A stretch of 6,590 bases of DNA from DATGHS01 sp035307785 (GTDB lineage Bacteria > Planctomycetota > Planctomycetia > Gemmatales > Gemmataceae): the NCBI GenBank assembly GCA_035307785.1, contig DATGHS010000543.1, positions 1 through 6,590 of the forward strand, given 5' to 3'. Below are positions 1-5,765 of the stretch, in pieces. The notes under the pieces were generated by a model, which worked only from the letters and a program-made list of their open reading frames with translations, did not search any database and was not told where the DNA came from. The translations under genes and the position numbers were made by a program. How positions within the stretch are numbered: the stretch's first letter is position 1; every line of letters starts with the position of its first letter.

Positions 1-456
1 GTCGCGGAACCAGACGCCGGCATGGCCGGCCGGCACGTGAATGGTGTCGAGTACGCGCTCAACCAGGCCCGACTTCAGGACAACCGGCAGGTCCGGGTGC
101 GTGAAGCGCCCGCTACGCGCATCCACCACTTCCACACGCACTTCGCGCAGCGCCGTCCAGTAGGCATGCAAGCCAGGCGGCAACACGTGGCTGAAGCGGC
201 CGTCGATCCAGACCAGGCCGCGCTCGTAGTCCTTCAGGTCGAGGACGATCGCGCGCTCGGCCAAGGCGCCCGAGTCGGCAATCACGTCGAGCTTGTCGTG
301 GACGAGCCACGGAGCGCGCAGCGAGACCGTTTCGACATACACGCGGCCGAGCGGATCGAAGAACCAGTGCCGGCCGGCGTCGAGCAGGCCGCGGAACTCG
401 CCGTCGTGGAAGTAGAGGCCTACTTCGTAGCTGTGAATCTTGATGCGGTGGAGCAT
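1..456 (-). CDS. Slipin / SPFH-domain protein, N-terminal part (runs off left edge)
   Basis: The minus strand is open from an ATG at 456-454 to the window edge, giving 152 codons with no stop. The translation (MLHRIKIHSYEVGLYF...) has the look of planctomycete slipins: membrane-associated SPFH/band-7 proteins that scaffold membrane microdomains and bind regulated proteases or channels. A motif of the form YE-GL---DG-F---L--G-H--W occurs twice, at residues 10-31 and 77-100. A third, looser version begins at about 140 (VPAGHAGVWFRD), where the SPFH domain proper would start. Such proteins usually exceed 250 residues, so roughly half or more lies outside the window. The start is supported by AGGTG at 466-462, five bases upstream of the ATG. 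The upstream space is filled by a large inverted repeat. The plus-strand reading frame over the same bases is a GC-rich shadow. The family call is from remembered sequence character; the precise function is not known. Confidence 0.78.
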   Translation of the reverse strand, partial: MLHRIKIHSYEVGLYFHDGEFRGLLDAGRHWFFDPLGRVYVETVSLRAPWLVHDKLDVIADSGALAERAIVLDLKDYERGLVWIDGRFSHVLPPGLHAYWTALREVRVEVVDARSGRFTHPDLPVVLKSGLVERVLDTIHVPAGHAGVWFRD

Positions 457-474
457 TGAAGCACCTATCAAATG

Positions 475-642
475 AACCACAGAGAACACAGAGAGCACAG
501 AGATAAGAAAGAATTGAACAGAAGGAAACGAAGCAAACAAAGAACTAAAGATGGCGCCTCTAACCCCCAATTTTTCCTTCATTTTCTTTGTTCGCTTTTT
601 TCAATGTTGATTTTCTCTGTGTTCTCTGTGATCTCTGTGGTT
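475..642. repeat. Long imperfect inverted repeat with 9-nt-period CACAGAG units
   Basis: The outer 29 bases at 475-503 match the reverse complement of 614-642 with only two mismatches. Each arm carries three units of the form CACAGAGNN with a 9-base period. Inside each arm is an AAGAAAG-like spacer and then a GAACAGAAGGAAACGAAG-type purine-rich block (514-543 on the left, a more degenerate copy at about 573-604 on the right), leaving a small non-repetitive centre. Folded, it would make a very long hairpin. No transposase and no convincing gene lies inside; the frame reading MNHREHREHRDKKE... is simply the repeat translated. Similar CACAGAG repeats are, to my recollection, scattered between genes in planctomycete and verrucomicrobial genomes. 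Its 3' side on the minus strand abuts the leader of the slipin gene. Confidence 0.88.
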
Positions 643-733
643 AGTTTCCAGAACCCTCGGAAGGCGGAACAGTCGCCAATCCCACAAATCCTGGCGGAGT
701 GCCGTTTGAGCGGTCGCGGCCTCCAAGGCACGC

Positions 734-798
734 GGCAGCCACACATTGCAAGCGTGGTTTGGGGCTAAGCCGCAAGCGGCTGGCAATCGGGGGCTGCC
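734..798. repeat. Nested palindrome, REP-like
   Basis: Three inverted pairs are arranged around one centre. GGCAGCC at 734-740 pairs with GGCTGCC at 792-798. ATTGC at 745-749 pairs with GCAAT at 783-787, with an equal four-base gap on both sides. A tight inner hairpin, AGCCGC/GCGGCT, lies at 768-781. The symmetric spacing suggests a folded nucleic-acid element rather than chance. GCCGCAAGCGGC-type hairpins are familiar, from memory, as intergenic repeats in planctomycetes. Copy number in this genome cannot be judged from one window. Confidence 0.5.
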
Positions 799-939
799 GG
801 TGATCCCGGGGCCATGGCGGCGGAATCCACGCACTGCATGGCCAGGATTCATGTTGCCGGGTTGGTGTCCGCACGCCGAAGCGCGAAGAGAGCCAAGCCG
901 GCAGATTGAACGAACGCCCGCCTTCCTCGGGCCGTTAGC

Positions 940-957
940 GGAGCGCTTGCGCGCTCC
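940..957. repeat. Perfect 7-bp hairpin downstream of the tRNA-like gene
   Basis: GGAGCGC at 940-946 and GCGCTCC at 951-957 form a perfect stem around a TTGC loop. On the minus strand it lies 24 bases beyond the 3' end of the tRNA-like gene, where a transcript end would be expected. No run of U follows on either strand, so it is not a textbook intrinsic terminator. It could be a processing or pausing structure, or another small palindromic repeat. Confidence 0.4.
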
Positions 958-981
958 TGGTGGAGCGATTTCAAGTCGCCC

Positions 982-1054
982 TGGGTGGTGCAGGATTCGA
1001 ACCTGCGACAGCCAGAGTCAAATCTGGTGCTCTTACCTCTTGAGCTAACCACGT
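982..1054 (-). tRNA. tRNA-like gene, possibly Gln(TTG); probably degenerate
   Basis: Read on the minus strand, 73 bases fold as a tRNA. There is a D arm with GCTC/GAGC stem (1045-1042 with 1032-1029) and a GG in its loop, an anticodon stem CCAGA/TCTGG (1027-1023 with 1016-1012), a five-base variable loop, and a canonical T arm GCAGG-TTCGAAT-CCTGC (1006-990). The acceptor 3' strand is ACCACCC with discriminator A at 982; CCA is not encoded. Two things are odd. The anticodon loop has only six bases (TTTGAC at 1022-1017), and the first two acceptor pairs (1-72 and 2-71) are mismatched. If base 32 is the missing one, U33 is followed by TTG and A37, a Gln anticodon; the T arm and acceptor 3' side resemble bacterial tRNA-Lys. 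The acceptor ID is therefore uncertain, and a tRNA pseudogene is quite possible. Confidence 0.7.
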
Positions 1055-1227
1055 TGAGAAACCGCCGTCGTTAGAACCCGTTCACGGAACGCACCGGGCC
1101 AACCAGTTCGCGGGGCCAGGCGCGCCGCCGGCCGGGCGGTTGCCCATCTCCTGAAATTCCAATGGAGTAAGAGATTGTCGTATGATGGCGGAGGTTCGCG
1201 AATTGTTCGTCGATTGGGAGAGAAAGC

Positions 1228-1755
1228 ATGGCGCTGGTCGTCTTCCTGCGTGGCGTAAATGTGGGCGGGCACAAGACGTTTTCGCCGAGCGCGCTGGCGA
1301 AGCAGTTGGCAAACCTTGATGTGGTGAATATCGGCGCGGCAGGGACGTTTGTGGTTCGCAAGTCGGTCACCCCGGCGGCGCTGAAGAGCGAGATTTGCGG
1401 GAAGTTGAAATTTGAACCGGAGATGATCGTCTGTCGGGAGCGCGCAGTCCTCGGCCTCGCAGCTGCACAACCGTTTGGCGACGGAGCGAAGGAGGAAGGC
1501 ATTACGCGGTACATCAGCATTCTGGCGAAGCGGCCGCGCGCGTTGCCGGAGCTGCCGCTGCTGAAGCCGGAGGGCAACGACTGGCAGGTCAAAGTGTTCG
1601 CTATTCAAGATTGCTTCGCGCTGAGTTTGCACCGGCGGCAAGGGAAGACGCTGGTTTATCCAAATGAGGTCGTCGAGAAGAAACTCGGCGTGAGCGCGAC
1701 GACGCGGAACTGGAATACGATCGAGACGATTTGTGGGGTATTGAGGAAAGAGTAA
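1228..1755 (+). CDS. DUF1697 family protein
   Basis: This 175-residue protein has the length and ends of the DUF1697 family. The N-terminus carries the hallmark LRGVNVGG (residues 7-14) and the C-terminus carries ATTRNWNTIE (157-166), which corresponds to the family's conserved ATTRNWNTV segment. The middle GAAGTFVV (36-43) occupies the place where most members have a YIQSGNVVF-like strand, so it may be a diverged subfamily. The family is widespread in bacteria, cytosolic and without an established biochemical role. The start is supported by GGGAG at 1216-1220, seven bases before the ATG. It appears to be a single-gene unit: a tRNA-like gene on the other strand lies upstream, and a REP-like hairpin starts 24 bases past the stop. 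No signal peptide or membrane segment is visible. Confidence 0.9.
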   Translation: MALVVFLRGVNVGGHKTFSPSALAKQLANLDVVNIGAAGTFVVRKSVTPAALKSEICGKLKFEPEMIVCRERAVLGLAAAQPFGDGAKEEGITRYISILAKRPRALPELPLLKPEGNDWQVKVFAIQDCFALSLHRRQGKTLVYPNEVVEKKLGVSATTRNWNTIETICGVLRKE

Positions 1756-1779
1756 GTTTTAATTGATCGCTAGTTAGTG

Positions 1780-1850
1780 GGCGAGCCGAGCCCCGTGAGG
1801 GGCCGGGTCGTTATGCGCTCAAGCCGGCCGCTTACGCGGCTCGGCTCGCC
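1780..1850. repeat. REP-like compound hairpin between genes
   Basis: The first 13 bases (1780-1792, GGCGAGCCGAGCC) are the exact reverse complement of 1838-1850. Two smaller hairpins sit at the inner ends: CCCC-GTGA-GGGG at 1791-1802, and GCCGC-TTAC-GCGGC at 1827-1840. The unit can therefore fold either as one long stem or as two side-by-side hairpins, the layout typical of REP/BIME-type intergenic repeats. It starts 24 bases after the stop of the DUF1697 gene and could protect that transcript's 3' end. There is no U tract, so it is not a standard terminator. A spurious upstream extension of the next gene reads straight through it. Confidence 0.8.
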
Positions 1851-1917
1851 GACAGAGAGCCTCGCCCTGGGAATATTGCAGCCAGGTGCGCGTCCTACTT
1901 GCAGATGTATTCCAATT

Positions 1918-1922
1918 AGGAG
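1918..1922 (+). promoter_or_regulatory. Ribosome binding site fixing the start of the TIGR03067 gene
   Basis: AGGAG lies seven bases before the ATG at 1930. It selects this start over the in-frame ATG at 1777, which would add 51 codons encoded by the REP-like hairpin and would bury the signal peptide. Confidence 0.75.
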
Positions 1923-1929
1923 AAACACT

Positions 1930-2394
1930 ATGCGCTTGCTAATCTTTTTCTGCACCACGGTTGTCTTCATCTTGGCATTTGTTTCATTCGTGCACTCTGA
2001 CGATTCGAAGGATGATCTCAAGCAAATGCAAGGCTACTGGAACGTGGTCGCCTTGGAGGCCGATGGCCGAAAAGCGCCGGACGATGCCGTAAAGGGAATG
2101 CATGTGCGCATCAAAGGCACGGAATTTGAGGGCATTGACCCCGGCGAAGCTTCGGGCGATAAAGCCACGATCAAGCTGGATTCAAGCAAATCACCCAAGC
2201 AGATCGATCTCGTCGCCTTGACCGGCAAAGACAAGGGAAAGACAATTGAGGGCATTTACAAGCTCGAGAAGGACCGGCTCATGATCTGCATGCGCGGTCC
2301 CGAAGCGGCGGAGAAGGGGCGGCCGAAAGAATTCAGCTCCGGCGACGCCGGTAGCGGGTTGGGGATCATGACATTGGAGCGGGTCAAGGAGTAA
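1930..2394 (+). CDS. Secreted TIGR03067-domain protein
   Basis: The 154-residue product begins with a signal-peptide-like segment (residues 1-23: MRL, then a long run of Leu, Phe, Val, Ile and Ala, ending near HS-DD), so it is probably exported. The mature part matches the TIGR03067 domain, a family greatly expanded in planctomycetes: QGYWNVV (34-40), SPKQIDL (88-94), KGKTIEGIYKLEKDRLMIC (102-120) and RPKEF (131-135) are the recognisable blocks in the right order. The fold is thought to be a small beta-rich, lipocalin-like module; no function is established. The domain fills the whole mature protein, so the gene looks intact. It ends only 10 bases from the stop of the convergent zinc-ribbon gene, with no terminator visible between them, so the two transcripts probably overlap. 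Confidence 0.88.
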   Translation: MRLLIFFCTTVVFILAFVSFVHSDDSKDDLKQMQGYWNVVALEADGRKAPDDAVKGMHVRIKGTEFEGIDPGEASGDKATIKLDSSKSPKQIDLVALTGKDKGKTIEGIYKLEKDRLMICMRGPEAAEKGRPKEFSSGDAGSGLGIMTLERVKE

Positions 2395-2404
2395 AGTCCC
2401 GCCA

Positions 2405-2896
2405 TCAGCCAGAGTGTTTTTCACCGAGCACGTTGCCGGTGATGATGCCGCGAATGAAAGCGACCAGTCCGACGATGAACAATATGACCGGATAGATGAA
2501 GATATGCTCCAGCATCAGACCCACGACAAGCCAAACGGCGGCAAAGGCCATCATGGCGACGCCGCCGAGCATCCCTGAGCGAATGCCGCCCGGCCCGAAG
2601 AAGCCCGCATTGCTGCTGGCTCGTTTGGACTCCTCGGCGACTCGTCGCGCCAGTATGTAGCGCTTGAATTCCTCGTCGACTTCCTTTTGCGTTTGCGGGT
2701 CAGCGGGAACGACCGTGAGGGGTTCCTCGGCGGGCACTTTCGTTGGGGTCTCGGCGAGTGAAGGCGTCGTTTCCAGGCTCGGCGGCTGTGCCGGCTCCAA
2801 TGTCGCCCCGCAGGCCGGACAGAATACGCCGTTAATGGACGGACTGTCGCTGGTATCCACTCGTTCGCCGCAAGCGCACCTAATGTAACGTCCCAT
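2405..2896 (-). CDS. Zinc-ribbon protein with two C-terminal membrane segments (unknown function)
   Basis: The 163-residue product starts with a likely zinc ribbon: C7 and C9 in RCACG and C26 and C29 in FCPACG, a C-X-C / C-X2-C arrangement. A Pro-, Thr- and Glu-rich linker follows (33-70), then a charged helix (70-92, DEEFKRYILARRVAEESKR). Two hydrophobic spans come last (about 109-128 and 132-150) with a short charged tail. It is probably a small inner-membrane protein with a cytoplasmic zinc ribbon. I chose the ATG at 2896 because CTCC at 2906-2909 (GGAG on the coding strand) lies nine bases upstream and the protein then begins right at the ribbon; a longer frame opening at 3073 adds 59 unlike residues and would overlap the ABC ATPase start. 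I do not recognise a named family. It is divergent from the ABC genes with a 163-base gap, which offers room for shared control but no function by itself. Confidence 0.75.
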   Translation of the reverse strand: MGRYIRCACGERVDTSDSPSINGVFCPACGATLEPAQPPSLETTPSLAETPTKVPAEEPLTVVPADPQTQKEVDEEFKRYILARRVAEESKRASSNAGFFGPGGIRSGMLGGVAMMAFAAVWLVVGLMLEHIFIYPVILFIVGLVAFIRGIITGNVLGEKHSG

Positions 2897-3059
2897 GAAA
2901 GCCCACTCCGCGATAAGGCGACGCCGGCGATTCACCAAATTGTGGGACATGCGGTCATCGAAAGCAAATGAAATGGAACGGTTTCGCGGCCGAATTGAAA
3001 TTAGTGGGCTTGCAGAGCCGAATTGGAGACGAATTTGCTTCCTTTCATAGACCATCCCC

Positions 3060-3824
3060 ATGTCCCTCGTCATCGAAACCCACGGTCTGACCCGCTTTTT
3101 CGACGGCTTCTGTGCCGTCGATCATATCGACTTGAAAGTAGAGTCCGGCACGTTCTACGGCTTTCTCGGGCCCAACGGGGCCGGGAAGTCTACCACCATC
3201 AAGATGCTCACCGGCCTGCTGGCGCCGTCGGAAGGGCAGATTCATCTGCTCGGCAAAGACATGCTCAAGGCGGACGAAGCGCTGGCAGCGAAGAGCAAAA
3301 TGGGCGTACTGCCGGAGGAACTGGCGCTGTTCGACAACTTGACCGCCCGCGAATATCTGACTTTTGTCGGCAGAATGTTTTTGCTGCCCAAGGAGACGAT
3401 CCGCGACCGCATCGACGAGTTGCTGCCGGTGCTCGGCTTGCAAGACGACGAGAAGAAACTAACCCTCGAATACTCGCACGGCATGAAGAAGAAGCTCGCC
3501 CTGGCCGCGGCGCTGCTGCCAAATCCGGATTTGCTGTTTCTGGACGAGCCGTTTGAAGGCGTGGATGCCGTGACCTCGCGCGTCATTCGTGACATGCTGG
3601 CAGGATTTGTCGCGCGCGGCTCGACGGTTTTTCTTACGTCGCACGTGTTGGAAATCGTCGAGCGGCTCTGCACGCACGTGGGCATCATCGTGAAGGGCAA
3701 GCTCGTTGAGCAGGCGTCGCTGGAAGCTATCCGCCAGGGCAAATCGCTGGAGGAGCGCTTTTTGGAAAAGGTCGGCGCGGATTTGGAGCCGACGGAAAAG
3801 TTGCGCTGGCTGGAACAAAAGTAA
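3060..3824 (+). CDS. ABC transporter ATP-binding protein (ABC-2 exporter type)
   Basis: This 254-residue ATPase has all core motifs: Walker A GPNGAGKST (37-45), a signature in the YSHGM form (138-142), Walker B LLFLDEP with D162 and E163, and the H-loop histidine H195 in TSH. The YSHGMKKKL signature and the SLEERFLE-like tail are typical of ATPases that drive ABC-2-type permeases (exporters and drug, lipid or polymer extruders). At the Q-loop the sequence is GVLPEE (E86), so a Glu stands in place of the usual Gln, a change seen in some members of this group. It hydrolyses ATP on the cytoplasmic face of its partner, surely the permease that follows 54 bases later. The ATG at 3060 fits the domain start, but no good Shine-Dalgarno is visible before it. 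The substrate is unknown. Confidence 0.93.
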   Translation: MSLVIETHGLTRFFDGFCAVDHIDLKVESGTFYGFLGPNGAGKSTTIKMLTGLLAPSEGQIHLLGKDMLKADEALAAKSKMGVLPEELALFDNLTAREYLTFVGRMFLLPKETIRDRIDELLPVLGLQDDEKKLTLEYSHGMKKKLALAAALLPNPDLLFLDEPFEGVDAVTSRVIRDMLAGFVARGSTVFLTSHVLEIVERLCTHVGIIVKGKLVEQASLEAIRQGKSLEERFLEKVGADLEPTEKLRWLEQK

Positions 3825-3837
3825 GAGTCAATGGAGC

Positions 3838-3869
3838 GAAAGCCCAGGGACGGCAGTCCCTGGGCTTTC
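3838..3869. repeat. Perfect 14-bp hairpin between the ABC ATPase and permease genes
   Basis: Bases 3838-3851 are the exact reverse complement of 3856-3869, around a GGCA loop. The stem is GAAAGCCCAGGGAC / GTCCCTGGGCTTTC and is followed by TTC. It starts 13 bases after the ATPase stop and ends nine bases before the preferred ATG of the permease. In shape it resembles an intrinsic terminator, though the U-rich stretch is weak. Placed inside an obvious two-gene operon it would act as an attenuator or mRNA stabiliser, or it may be a dispersed repeat that landed here. Confidence 0.85.
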
Positions 3870-3878
3870 TTCAACCCA

Positions 3879-5720
3879 ATGAACCGCCAACACCTCAAGA
3901 CTTTCCTTTGGCTCCGCTGGCGGTTGGCCGTCAATCAGATCAAGCGCGCCGGGGCTGCCAATTTTGTCTTCCTGATGATCCTGCTTTTTATCGGCGCCAT
4001 GATCGCGATTTCGATGTTCTTTATCGCCCTGATCGTCGGCCTGTTGACGCTGCACGAAGCGTCGCCGTTTGTCGTGATGACGGTCTGGGATGGCGTGATT
4101 TTGGGATTCCTGTTCTTTTGGATGATGGGCTTGCTGGTTGAGTTACAGCGCTCCGAGCTGCTTTCGCTGGACCGCTTTCTGCATTTGCCGGTTTCGCTCA
4201 ACGGCGTGTTCCTGCTCAACTATCTCGGCACGCTGATCAACCTGCCCACGATCGCATTCCTGCCGGGGATGCTCGGGCTGTGCATTGCCATGGTGTTCAC
4301 GAAGGGGCCGGCGCTCGTATTGCTGTTTCCCGTGCTGTTCGCGTTCCTGCTGATGGTCACGTCGCTCACGCACCAGTTTCGCGGCTGGCTCGCCTCGCTG
4401 ATGACGAACAAACGCCGCCGGCGCACGGTCGTCGTGATTCTCACACTGGCGTTTATTTTGCTGGCCCAGGTGCCGAACCTGATCAATGTGTTCGTCCATC
4501 CCTGGACGCGGTTCGACGACGGCGAGCAGCTGAAGCAGCAAGTCGCGGAACTCGATCGGCAATTGGCCGAAAAGAAAATCGACTGGCAGCAATTCTCCAA
4601 GCGACGCGATGAGCTTTACAAGCAAAACCAGGAGGAGAAGAGGCAGCGCGAGCATCAGCTCTGGCAGCAATTCCAAGACAGCAGCATCCTTATTAATGTT
4701 GCCTTGCCCATCGGCTGGCTGCCGCTCAGTGCTATGACATTGACTGCCGGCAGCCTTTGGCCCGCGGCCCTGGCGACGCTGGCGATGTCGGGCATCGGCG
4801 CATTCAGCCTCTGGCGCTCGTACCGCACGACGATGCGGATCTACAAGGGCGAGTTCACTTCCAGTAAGGCGAAGCGCGCACCCGCGACTCCGTCGCCGGA
4901 TCGACCGGCCCAGAAACAATCGGTTGCCATGCTGGAGAAGCAGTTGCCCTGGATGTCGGAGCGGGCGTCGGCGATCGCGCTGGCAAGTTTTCGCTCGATT
5001 CTCCGCGCGCCCGAAGCGAAAATGCTGCTGCTCACGCCGATTATCCTGGTCGTCGTTTTCGGCGGCGCTGTGTTTGCCGGGCAAGGTGCGCAGATGCCGC
5101 TGTATCTGCGGCCGCTCATGGCCTTCGGCGCCGATGCGATGGTGATGTTGATGATGGTACAGCTAGTCGGCAATCAATTCGCTTTCGACCGCAGCGGCTT
5201 CCGAAGCTATGTGTTGAGTGCGGCGCCGCGGCGCGACATTCTGCTTGGGAAGAACCTGGCGTTTGTGCCATTCGCCCTAAGTTTATGCGTAGCCATGACG
5301 GTGGTGTTGCAATTGTTGCGGCCCATGCGGTTCGATCTTTTCCTCGCTTGCTTGCCGCAAATGATTTCGATGTATTTTCTGTTTTGCATGGTGGCGAATT
5401 GGCTATCGATCCTGGCGCCGATGCCGGTTCAGTCGGGCTCCATGAAGCCGATGAATCCGAAAGGCGGCATCATCTTGATTCAGCTGCTGTTCACGTTCCT
5501 GTTCCCGATGGCGATGTCGCCCACGCTGCTGCCGCTGGGGATCGATTTCGCACTGGAAGAACTCGGCTGGCGGCATGGCATGCCTGTGGCGCTGCTGCTG
5601 TCTCTGGCGCTGACGGCAGGCGTGTTATTCCTGTATCGCAAGATGCTCGCCTGGCAGGGACAGGCGTTGCAGGCGCGGGAAAAGAAGATATTGGAGACGG
5701 TGACGAGCAAGATGGAGTAA
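3879..5720 (+). CDS. ABC-2-type transporter permease, large two-half form
   Basis: From the ATG at 3879 the product is 613 residues (MNRQHLKTFLWLRWRL...). Hydrophobic spans are visible at about 25-56, 65-87, 111-140, 145-163, 182-206, 268-287, 293-312, 383-400, 409-431, 461-479, 486-514, 529-554 and 568-585, so roughly twelve membrane segments. A long charged, Gln/Glu/Lys-rich helix (about 216-265) breaks the first half, and a polar Ala/Pro/Ser/Lys linker (about 323-360) separates the halves. This suggests a single chain carrying both membrane halves of an ABC-2 exporter, pairing with the ATPase upstream. The in-frame ATG at 3831 would add 16 residues, but these are encoded by the perfect hairpin, so 3879 is preferred; no clear Shine-Dalgarno supports either. 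Translation may be coupled to the ATPase. The substrate cannot be told from sequence. Confidence 0.87.
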   Translation: MNRQHLKTFLWLRWRLAVNQIKRAGAANFVFLMILLFIGAMIAISMFFIALIVGLLTLHEASPFVVMTVWDGVILGFLFFWMMGLLVELQRSELLSLDRFLHLPVSLNGVFLLNYLGTLINLPTIAFLPGMLGLCIAMVFTKGPALVLLFPVLFAFLLMVTSLTHQFRGWLASLMTNKRRRRTVVVILTLAFILLAQVPNLINVFVHPWTRFDDGEQLKQQVAELDRQLAEKKIDWQQFSKRRDELYKQNQEEKRQREHQLWQQFQDSSILINVALPIGWLPLSAMTLTAGSLWPAALATLAMSGIGAFSLWRSYRTTMRIYKGEFTSSKAKRAPATPSPDRPAQKQSVAMLEKQLPWMSERASAIALASFRSILRAPEAKMLLLTPIILVVVFGGAVFAGQGAQMPLYLRPLMAFGADAMVMLMMVQLVGNQFAFDRSGFRSYVLSAAPRRDILLGKNLAFVPFALSLCVAMTVVLQLLRPMRFDLFLACLPQMISMYFLFCMVANWLSILAPMPVQSGSMKPMNPKGGIILIQLLFTFLFPMAMSPTLLPLGIDFALEELGWRHGMPVALLLSLALTAGVLFLYRKMLAWQGQALQAREKKILETVTSKME

Positions 5721-5735
5721 GAAGGCGAAGAGGAA

Positions 5736-5765
5736 TTGAACAGAAGCCAACGAAGGAAACGAAGA
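5736..5765 (+). repeat. Left 30-nt terminal repeat of a small gene-carrying unit
   Basis: This purine-rich 30-mer begins TTGAACAGAAG and ends GAAACGAAGA. It matches the reverse complement of 6144-6173 at 26 of 30 positions, and shares its first 11 bases and much of the rest with 514-543. GAAGGA at 5752-5757 lies seven bases before the ATG of the next gene and serves as its apparent ribosome binding site. Confidence 0.8.

Larger units (their letters stand above)
643..981. other. Non-coding stretch with small palindromes
   Basis: No convincing gene is seen on either strand in these 339 bases. The open frames here are short, overlap each other on both strands, are rich in Arg, Pro and Trp, and lack recognisable domains or ribosome binding sites. 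What can be seen is structure: a nested palindrome at 734-798 and a perfect 7-bp hairpin at 940-957, then the 3' end of the tRNA-like gene on the minus strand. The region may be accumulated intergenic repeat sequence or decayed coding sequence; nothing identifies a parent gene. Confidence 0.55.

Noticed and set aside
22..459. A 145-residue plus-strand open frame over the slipin gene
   Set aside because: It is rich in Arg, Ala, Val, Gln and His, as antisense shadows of GC-rich genes are, while the opposite strand encodes a recognisable slipin.
475..642. CRISPR array suggested by regularly spaced CACAGAG units
   Set aside because: The units are 7-9 bases in direct tandem without spacers and occur as two inverted arms, so this is not a CRISPR.
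472..768. A 98-residue plus-strand open frame starting MNHREHREHRDKKE
   Set aside because: Its first third is the CACAGAG repeat translated, the rest crosses the other arm and low-complexity T-rich sequence, and there is no ribosome binding site. It is a repeat artefact.
601..874. Overlapping minus-strand frames that might be a decayed gene
   Set aside because: Neither frame shows a domain, a start signal or consistent codon use, and one runs into the CACAGAG repeat; no parent gene can be named.
1181..1186. TATGAT as a -10 box for the DUF1697 gene
   Set aside because: No acceptable -35 hexamer is found at 16-18 bases upstream (TCCAAT there), so the promoter call is too weak.
1045..1641. Minus-strand open frames of 198 and 173 residues opposite the DUF1697 gene
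   Set aside because: They are shadows: Arg- and Pro-rich with no domain, and the plus strand carries clear family motifs and a good ribosome binding site.
4143..5084. A 313-residue minus-strand open frame within the permease
   Set aside because: Its Arg/Gln/Glu-rich composition is the antisense of hydrophobic membrane codons; the plus strand gives a coherent multi-span permease.
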